DNA of 64,000 bases from an endosymbiont of Escarpia spicata (GTDB taxonomy: Bacteria; Pseudomonadota; Gammaproteobacteria; Chromatiales; Chromatiaceae). Positions 57,430-64,000 of this stretch are shown here, piece by piece. Below the pieces are notes generated by a model. That model saw only the letters and a program-made list of their open reading frames with translations. It was not told the origin of the DNA and made no database searches. The DNA is taken from the NCBI GenBank assembly GCA_003349915.1, contig QFXE01000007.1, positions 161,460-225,459 on the forward strand, given 5' to 3'. The translations under genes were made by a program, and so were the position numbers. Numbering within the stretch: position 1 is the stretch's first letter; every line of letters starts with the position of its first letter.

Positions 57430-58757
57430 TTCCCCTCCCCCTTACTTCCCACTGTGATATCAAATTCATCCAACAGCACCCCGGCCAATGCATCGAGCCG
57501 TGCATGCGCCAGCGCAATTTCAAAATCGGTCTCAGCCTGCTGCAGGCGCCAGTCGGAGATTCTTACCATGGAATCACCCAGATCGGTGGAGACCTCCAAG
57601 TCGTAGAGGGTACGGCTGCGATCAAGAGAGAGATCACGATAATCGCCGGTCACCACCAACTCCTCCCTTCTTACCCGTAGCCGGTCGAGTTCCAGCCAGA
57701 GCTCCAACGCCGATTGCCGCAGATCAAGTTCCAGCACGGCCAGCTCCGCCCGGCGCTCCCGTAGACGGGCACGCTCCAAGGCAACCTCGGCACCGACCCG
57801 ATTACCGAGAAAGAGCGGCACCTCCAGCACCAGTGCAGCAGACAGTGGGTTACGCCCCCCCAACTCCCGATTATAGGTGGCGGCCTCGACCTCCCCACGG
57901 ATTATCGGATTGTCGCCCGCCCGGGCTGCACGCATCTGCTGTTCAGTTGCATCCATCTGTGCACGCAGCGATTTCAACCTGGGATTACTATCAATAATAC
58001 GCTGGGTCAGCGCTTCCACACTCTCAGGCACCAATCGGTCAGGCAGGTCGGGAGAGACAAGATCGGCAGGCAGGTCATCGGGACGATTGAGACTGATGGC
58101 AAGACGCGAGCGGGAAATACGCTGCTTGTTCTGGCTACTGATGGTACGCCGCCTTACCTTCTGAAAGAGATTTTCGAGCCGCAGCAGCTCCAGATCGGAG
58201 ATTCCGCCCAGTTCGGATCGGCTGCGAGCCTTGTCCAACCGGACGAAGGCGATCGACATCGCCTCATTCTCCCGCGCATATTCCAGGTCCGCCAGCAGTA
58301 CGTCGAAGAATCTGGCCATCACTTCCAGTCGCCGCTGTTGGCGTACATCCAGCAGATTCCACTCCTCGCTTCGCCGTGACGCGTCCGCTGCGGCCAGCGC
58401 ACTGTCGGTGCGGCCAAAATCATACAACCGTTTGCTCAGTTTCAGTTTCGCCCAGCTGTCATTGCTGGATTGATCGACGGCGTTGTATGAAGGGTTGACC
58501 ACCTTCAGAGCCGCCTCGAAACCAAACTGCAGGTCATCGCTGGCATCGACACCGGACTGTTCCGCCTGGGCACGTTGGAGCGTCGCATCAGCCAGCTCCC
58601 TGTCGGGATGCACGCCATCGGCCAGTTTCAGTGCCTGTTGCAGCGTCAGGGGGGACGGGAGTGGCTCAGACAGGCTGTCGGTCGCCCGGACCGGCGCGAA
58701 ACAGATCCATCCAGCCAGAGTAAAAATCAAGGTTATCGGGATTCGAAGGCGGGTCAC
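57426..58757 (-). CDS. TolC-family outer-membrane efflux protein
   Basis: 443 residues with a signal peptide (IPITLIFTLAGWICFAPVRA) and the two long alpha-helical repeats of the OEP family (LTLQQALKLADGVHPDRELA near the N-terminus; a second RIIDSNPRLKSLRAQMDATE near residue 245). It would form the trimeric channel across the outer membrane and periplasm. The start overlaps the upstream SoxW-like stop by 4 bp and the stop overlaps the adaptor start by 4 bp. The substrate is unknown. Confidence 0.85.
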   Translation of the reverse strand: MTRLRIPITLIFTLAGWICFAPVRATDSLSEPLPSPLTLQQALKLADGVHPDRELADATLQRAQAEQSGVDASDDLQFGFEAALKVVNPSYNAVDQSSNDSWAKLKLSKRLYDFGRTDSALAAADASRRSEEWNLLDVRQQRRLEVMARFFDVLLADLEYARENEAMSIAFVRLDKARSRSELGGISDLELLRLENLFQKVRRRTISSQNKQRISRSRLAISLNRPDDLPADLVSPDLPDRLVPESVEALTQRIIDSNPRLKSLRAQMDATEQQMRAARAGDNPIIRGEVEAATYNRELGGRNPLSAALVLEVPLFLGNRVGAEVALERARLRERRAELAVLELDLRQSALELWLELDRLRVRREELVVTGDYRDLSLDRSRTLYDLEVSTDLGDSMVRISDWRLQQAETDFEIALAHARLDALAGVLLDEFDITVGSKGEGK

Positions 58758-59305
58758 CGCGCTCTTTTTTCCTTTCTCTTTTGTCGTTTATAGCGGGAAA
58801 AACTGATCTTTTTATACTCGCCATTCACCACATACTCTCCGAGCCAGAGAAACTCCTGGGCATCGCGGGTGGCACCTGTAAAACGACTGATCAGTTTACC
58901 CTCCAGATCGAAAAAACCGAATACCGGCGTGGCTCGCACACGAAACTGTTTAAAGGCAAAATCCTTCTGCGAGACCTGCTCACCCTGGAAGTCGGTAATC
59001 GCCACGTCACCCTCGATATCCACGGTGAAGATCAGAAAGTGCTGTTTATAGTACTCCTGAACCTCGGACTGATTCAGCACAGTGTCTTTCATACGATGAC
59101 AAAATGGACACTCATCCATCTCGAACATGATAAGGATACCCGTTTTACTCTCCTCGCGGGCAAGCTCCAACTCCTCACTGAAATCCCCCAGCGACTGATC
59201 AAAAAAGTGATCGACAGGGTCTCTGCTCACCGCTCCGGCAGTGAGCATGAACAGCATCAGGACAATGGAGATGAAAATCCTCACATCGAGCCACCTATTC
59301 TGCAT
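58754..59305 (-). CDS. SoxW-like periplasmic thioredoxin
   Basis: About 183 residues from ATG 59305 (an in-frame ATG at 59332 is possible). A hydrophobic signal/anchor (FISIVLMLFMLTAGAVS) leads to a thioredoxin domain with CPFC (Cys66, Cys69) and a cis-Pro RATPVFGFFD; the tail is strongly basic. Proteins of the SoxW/Thioredoxin_2 type keep periplasmic thiol enzymes reduced, for example in sulfur oxidation. It overlaps the TlpA-like gene upstream and the TolC-like gene downstream, as part of one operon. Confidence 0.8.
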   Translation of the reverse strand: MQNRWLDVRIFISIVLMLFMLTAGAVSRDPVDHFFDQSLGDFSEELELAREESKTGILIMFEMDECPFCHRMKDTVLNQSEVQEYYKQHFLIFTVDIEGDVAITDFQGEQVSQKDFAFKQFRVRATPVFGFFDLEGKLISRFTGATRDAQEFLWLGEYVVNGEYKKISFSRYKRQKRKEKRAR

Positions 59306-59777
59306 TGTTGGCAATAAAACTTTCCAGGTCATCTGCGGTTAACGGCCCCACCTGCCGAGCCGCCACTTCACCACTCGGCGAGATTAAAAAAGAGGTCGGC
59401 AGGCCGGGGATTTTCCCTAACTCCGAGTCGGCGGCAGGTTTGCCCAACAGGATCGGATAGCTGAGAAACTGCTCTTTGACAAAGCGGCTCAGGCGTTTTT
59501 TATCAATGCGCTCAAAGGCAACACCCAACACCACGGCATCCTTGTCCTTGTGGTTGGAGTGAAAGACCTCCAGCTCCGGCAACTCCTCCCTGCAGGGAGG
59601 ACACCAGGTAGCCCAGTAGTTGACCAACACCCACTTGCCCCGGTAGTCGGAAAGCTTGTGAGTCTTGCCATCGAGTCCCGGCAACTCAAAGTCCACGGGT
59701 TCTGAGAACGATGCCGTGCTGAACAGGGCCAAACAGCCCAATAGTAGTAGCCGCCACACTGGGAGTGGATTGCGCAT
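59295..59777 (-). CDS. TlpA/ResA-like periplasmic thioredoxin
   Basis: 160 residues from ATG 59777, which has GAGG 8 nt upstream and gives a signal (VWRLLLLGCLALFSTASFS). The thioredoxin/AhpC-TSA fold has WATWCPPC (Cys59, Cys62) and the cis-Pro segment GLPTSFLI. Reduces periplasmic disulfides, as in cytochrome c maturation or metal-centre assembly. First gene of the coupled unit that continues with the SoxW-like, TolC-like, HlyD-like and acylphosphatase genes. Confidence 0.87.
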   Translation of the reverse strand: MRNPLPVWRLLLLGCLALFSTASFSEPVDFELPGLDGKTHKLSDYRGKWVLVNYWATWCPPCREELPELEVFHSNHKDKDAVVLGVAFERIDKKRLSRFVKEQFLSYPILLGKPAADSELGKIPGLPTSFLISPSGEVAARQVGPLTADDLESFIANNAE

Positions 59778-59981
59778 AGGGTGCCTCTGGTACTTGTTGA
59801 TTCTTCTGGAGAGAAGCGCCGGCAACGGCACCCTCAATTATCCGACCCCCATTGTCGGGATAAATTCCGGGGATTTCAATCATGAAAAATAGTCCGCAGC
59901 CCGATTTTCAAGATTTGACGGTGACCGCCGATAACCATCCAAGAGACGTCAACTGCATCAATCAGCAGAAACTTATAAAGG

Positions 59982-61628
59982 GTGAACCCGCCACGGAATA
60001 TCGATACTATCAATATGTTTCAGATTTTCAGCAGACCAAATAATTCGATGCGGCGTCCCAAGTTTACTGTTCCTGCACCCGATTCCATCGAAAACCCGAA
60101 TGTGGAGACACATCCCGGATCCCTGCGCCAATGGATCGCATCCCTCCCTTACGCCAGTCCAGCACGCGTGGCTGAGGCGATCATCACCAATCTTGCACAA
60201 CTCAACCGTTTTCCTGGACGGGTCCCTGACCGCATAGAGTTGATGGAACTCTACCGATTGCCCACAACCCGGCTCTGCCGGATCGCCTCAAACAAACCCG
60301 GCGCACCCAGCGTGAAGCAGATCCGCCAGCTGATGCAGGAGATGGCCTACGGTCACAAACATATCGTCAATGAATGTCTGCGCCAGAAATCATGGCTCAA
60401 ACACCGCAAAAGACTGTTGGGGGGGATCTACTACGCCATCAAGTTCCTCTCTCTTGACCAACTGACCACTTTCGAAGGTTATGACTGCCAGGCCATCAGT
60501 GCCTGGCGTGAAATCCTCCAGCTCTACAATCTGGCGGAACAGCAGAACCAACAACACGATCTGGTTGACGACCGTGACCAAGCCGTACCAAAAAACGCCT
60601 CTGTCGCCCACCAGTTGAAACGTATCCTGCTGCTGGCGCTGCTCGACCCCTGCCATCTGAAGGCAGGGGAGGCACGACTCCGCTACGGCTTTCTGAACCA
60701 ATTTGCAGGCAAAGCACGTTTCGAAGAACTGAAATTCGAAGCGGACCCGGCCGGTCGCTATATCATCGACATGCTGGGCGAGGTGCCACCACGGCTTTTC
60801 GATCCGGATACCTCCGGCACATTGGCATCTCCCCGCTTCCGCCTGCTCAACATCAATCCAGTCAGCAAACGCCTGCACCAGAGTCTGCGAAAGATCGAGC
60901 TACGTGGTGAAGCCCCTCCAATGGGACTGCAGCACCTCAGTTCGGAAGATGCTGCAGTGACGCTGCGCGACATGCTGAAATCCTGGCATATCCGCGTGGA
61001 ACGCAACAGCAAAAGACAGGATACCTATGGCCAGGTTACCGTTGCCATCGGCATCAGTTCGATCCACCACTTTCTTGGTATTGCCACGCCTGCAGCCAGC
61101 AGACCCGATGAGGAGGAAGGAGAGTCGGTGACCCTGGCATCCGGCAATCTGGGCGGAAGTTTCAAACCCCGCCACCAACGATTAACCTGCAAACTGACCA
61201 ACTGCAGCAAAACCGGTGTAGCGATTCATCTGCCGCTGCAAAGCTCGAGTCTTAAACTGGTCGGTCAACTGGTATTGATCACTGAAAAACATCCCGACCA
61301 GCCGGACAGTCTGAAAATCGGTGAGGTAAGACGCGCACTCAAGAGAGGCAGTGATATGTTGGAGTTGGGGATACAGTTTCTAAAAGGGCACGTAATGCCG
61401 GTTACTCTCAACCCCATCGGAGGGAGTGGTGGCGACCTCCGCACACAGCCTTGTCTCTACGTCGACCGGGGAGTCCCGAAAAAAAACACGCTACTATCTA
61501 CCAAAGGGCAGCTCAAAACCGGGCGCGAATATCTTGTGGCGGAACAGATACCGGCACCGGTTATAGTGCCGACGGAACAGGCTTCATCGAGTCCCTATTA
61601 CGAGCGGCTAAAGGTCAGATACAAATAG
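59982..61628 (+). CDS. PilZ-like domain protein with N-terminal helical region
   Basis: Up to 548 residues; possible starts are GTG 59982, ATG 60015 and ATG 60048 (MRRPKFTVPAPDS), none with a clear ribosome site. A large helical N-terminal part (about 40-290; includes SLRQWIASLPYASPARVAEA) is followed by a C-terminal region in which RHQRLTCKLTNCSKTGVAIH resembles the PilZ motif N-x-S-x-x-G used to bind cyclic-di-GMP. A double-Arg motif is only partly matched (RHQR). Function unknown; a cyclic-di-GMP effector is a reasonable guess. Convergent with yihY. Confidence 0.68.
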   Translation: MNPPRNIDTINMFQIFSRPNNSMRRPKFTVPAPDSIENPNVETHPGSLRQWIASLPYASPARVAEAIITNLAQLNRFPGRVPDRIELMELYRLPTTRLCRIASNKPGAPSVKQIRQLMQEMAYGHKHIVNECLRQKSWLKHRKRLLGGIYYAIKFLSLDQLTTFEGYDCQAISAWREILQLYNLAEQQNQQHDLVDDRDQAVPKNASVAHQLKRILLLALLDPCHLKAGEARLRYGFLNQFAGKARFEELKFEADPAGRYIIDMLGEVPPRLFDPDTSGTLASPRFRLLNINPVSKRLHQSLRKIELRGEAPPMGLQHLSSEDAAVTLRDMLKSWHIRVERNSKRQDTYGQVTVAIGISSIHHFLGIATPAASRPDEEEGESVTLASGNLGGSFKPRHQRLTCKLTNCSKTGVAIHLPLQSSSLKLVGQLVLITEKHPDQPDSLKIGEVRRALKRGSDMLELGIQFLKGHVMPVTLNPIGGSGGDLRTQPCLYVDRGVPKKNTLLSTKGQLKTGREYLVAEQIPAPVIVPTEQASSSPYYERLKVRYK

Positions 61629-61650
61629 CATCGCTTTAGCAATTCCGAGT

Positions 61651-62874
61651 CTAAGCCTGACGGTAGAGCGCTTCCAGCGGGCAATTCATACCCTTTTTAA
61701 TATCTCTCTCGAGAGTCTGCAGAATGCTCGACAATACCACTGACCCCTCATCCAGCTTATCAGCATCCGGCAGCACAAAAGGCGCTGCACGGTAGAGATC
61801 ACTGAGTTTCACCTCCTGCAGGTTCCTGGCTAACGCCCAATTCTTCTCCTCTGTACGCAACACCAGCTTCGCCCCTTGCAGGGTAAACAGCGACGCCTCC
61901 AGGTGCTCTTCAGAGACTTCCGGTTCCCGCTTTGACAGGTCCTGGCATGAACGCTGCTCCTCCCGCAGATGGCCAATCAGACGAAGCGCCAACAGAAAGT
62001 TGCTACCGCGAGTGTTTAACCGCTCGTGCCAGTCATCCCGAAAGATGCCGAGACAGTAGGTAAACTCCGCCCCCAGCAGGGTCACCAACCAGGAGAGGTA
62101 GATCCAGATCAGAAATATCGGAATCACCGCCATCGCACCGTAGATTGCCTCGTAGGTGGGAAAATGGGTGACATATAGTGCAAAACCCCGCTTTGCACTC
62201 TCAAACAACAGGGCAGCGAGAATACCTCCTGCAAGGGCATGGCGCAGCGGCACCTTCCGATTCGGCACCACGGCATAGAGCAGGGTAAAAGCAAAGGCGG
62301 AGATAAGGACCGGACTCATACTCAAAAATCGTGAACGCAACTGCTGCACCGTCTCATCATCATTGAGAATTGGAATTGAGACCAGATAGGAGGTCACACC
62401 CACACTGACCACGATCAACACGGGTCCCAAAGAGAGGATTGCCCAGTAGACGATAAAGGTCGACATGGCTCCACGTTTCTTGCGCACATGCCAGATGGTG
62501 TTGAACACCTTGTCGATATTGCCCATCAACATCAACGCCACCACCAGCAGAAAGACGAATCCCACACCAGAGAGCTTTGCCGCCTTGCTGCTGAAATTAC
62601 TCAGATGCTCATGTACCACTTCTCCCGCTGCCGGAACAAAGTTCTTGAAGACAAAGTCCTCGATCTCCACTGCCACCCGTTCCGAAGCGGGAAAGACCGA
62701 AAACAGCGCCAACATGACAGTCATCAGAGGAACCAGCGAAAGCAGCGTGGTATAGGTCAGGGCCGCAGTATTCTGCACCCCCCCATCCTTGACGAAATGG
62801 TGCAACAGCAATGCACTGAACTGCCTGATGCGGTTCAGATAGAAACGGCCTCTTGCCGCAGGATCCATGCTCAT
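61651..62874 (-). CDS. yihY: YihY/BrkB-family inner-membrane protein
   Basis: 407 residues from ATG 62874 (AAGG 8 nt upstream). The family N-terminus (NTAALTYTTLLSLVPLMTVM) and about six membrane helices are followed by a soluble C-terminal tail of about 130 residues, as in several gammaproteobacteria. Once called RNase BN in error; a transport role has been suggested but is not settled. Placed beside arsC and wrbA, an arrangement known from Pseudomonas. Confidence 0.9.
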   Translation of the reverse strand: MSMDPAARGRFYLNRIRQFSALLLHHFVKDGGVQNTAALTYTTLLSLVPLMTVMLALFSVFPASERVAVEIEDFVFKNFVPAAGEVVHEHLSNFSSKAAKLSGVGFVFLLVVALMLMGNIDKVFNTIWHVRKKRGAMSTFIVYWAILSLGPVLIVVSVGVTSYLVSIPILNDDETVQQLRSRFLSMSPVLISAFAFTLLYAVVPNRKVPLRHALAGGILAALLFESAKRGFALYVTHFPTYEAIYGAMAVIPIFLIWIYLSWLVTLLGAEFTYCLGIFRDDWHERLNTRGSNFLLALRLIGHLREEQRSCQDLSKREPEVSEEHLEASLFTLQGAKLVLRTEEKNWALARNLQEVKLSDLYRAAPFVLPDADKLDEGSVVLSSILQTLERDIKKGMNCPLEALYRQA

Positions 62875-62986
62875 GTCATTACCTTGCAAAGAGTAGATGG
62901 ACAGTATGCCACCAACCAATGGCCGTGGGGAGACGTCGTCCTGAACGATGGTTACAATAGGCGTTTTTCAGCCAGAGAATAATCCA

Positions 62987-63935
<949 letters not shown>

Positions 63936-63948
63936 CCACGCCAGAATC

Positions 63949-64000
63949 ATGTCCAGTCAGCTGGCCCTGGGAATAGGGTTAAAACCTACGGTCAACTTCA
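63949..64000 (+). CDS. hda: Probable DnaA-inactivating protein Hda, first 17 codons
   Basis: Partial gene at the right edge: MSSQLALGIGLKPTVNF. The start resembles Hda proteins of this group and hda occurs near wrbA-arsC-yihY in Pseudomonas, but only 17 codons are visible. The start lies 13 bp after the wrbA stop. Confidence 0.5.
   Translation, partial: MSSQLALGIGLKPTVNF

Noticed and set aside
59882-60043. Short 53-codon frame (MKNSPQPDFQDL) before the PilZ-like gene
   Set aside because: No ribosome site, no recognisable domain, and it overlaps the likely 5' region of the next gene.

Overview
The window looks like a chromosomal segment of a gammaproteobacterium, most plausibly a sulfur-oxidising relative of Sedimenticola or Thiodiazotropha. 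That placement is inference: it rests on the order carA-carB, tilS-accA-dnaE, ilvB-ilvN-ilvC and yihY-arsC-wrbA-hda, the E. coli-numbered OxyR cysteines, and the secreted DsrE-like, TusA-like and SoxW-like sulfur/thiol proteins. No rRNA, tRNA or CRISPR array was seen. || Left third (1-17.8 kb) is mostly housekeeping: carB (partial)-carA, trxC, an orphan MNIO/DUF692 protein, tilS, accA, dnaE, the ilvBNC operon, a DUF4124 protein, a MIF-family tautomerase, a class IV aminotransferase, proS and a PAS protein with a degenerate histidine-kinase core. REP-type palindromes and one MITE-like element lie in the gaps. || The middle (18-52 kb) is accessory. It holds a ~2,180-residue lipoprotein with calcium-binding TSP3 and Ig/cadherin-like repeats, whose best start is one base out of frame; fabA; a secreted DsrE-like protein; a two-domain aldolase/dehydrogenase; and a large Cache-HAMP-GAF-HD-GYP receptor flanked by ~250-bp direct repeats made from the ends of its two neighbours. 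It continues with a secreted discoidin-TSP3-PKD protein, a decayed fragment of a second HD-GYP receptor, a methyltransferase-phosphoesterase pair, a membrane-anchored TIR protein, a coiled-coil membrane protein, an eight-haem c-type cytochrome with PKD domains, a TusA-like protein, and a 2,338-residue SpvB/RHS protein with helical accessory and small downstream genes, next to an internally deleted copy of lnt. || The right end (52-64 kb) returns to conserved genes: oxyR, cpdA, sfsA, a Tyr/Pro/Gln-rich secreted protein, a tightly coupled operon (TlpA-like, SoxW-like, TolC-like, HlyD-like, acylphosphatase) with no inner-membrane pump gene, a PilZ-like protein, yihY, arsC, wrbA and the first codons of a probable hda. 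|| Themes that tie the accessory part together are surface and secreted repeat proteins, cyclic-di-GMP and cAMP turnover, thiol/sulfur handling and a polymorphic-toxin-like RHS locus. The signs of past rearrangement are the repeat-flanked receptor, the receptor and lnt remnants, and the orphan 3' gene ends.
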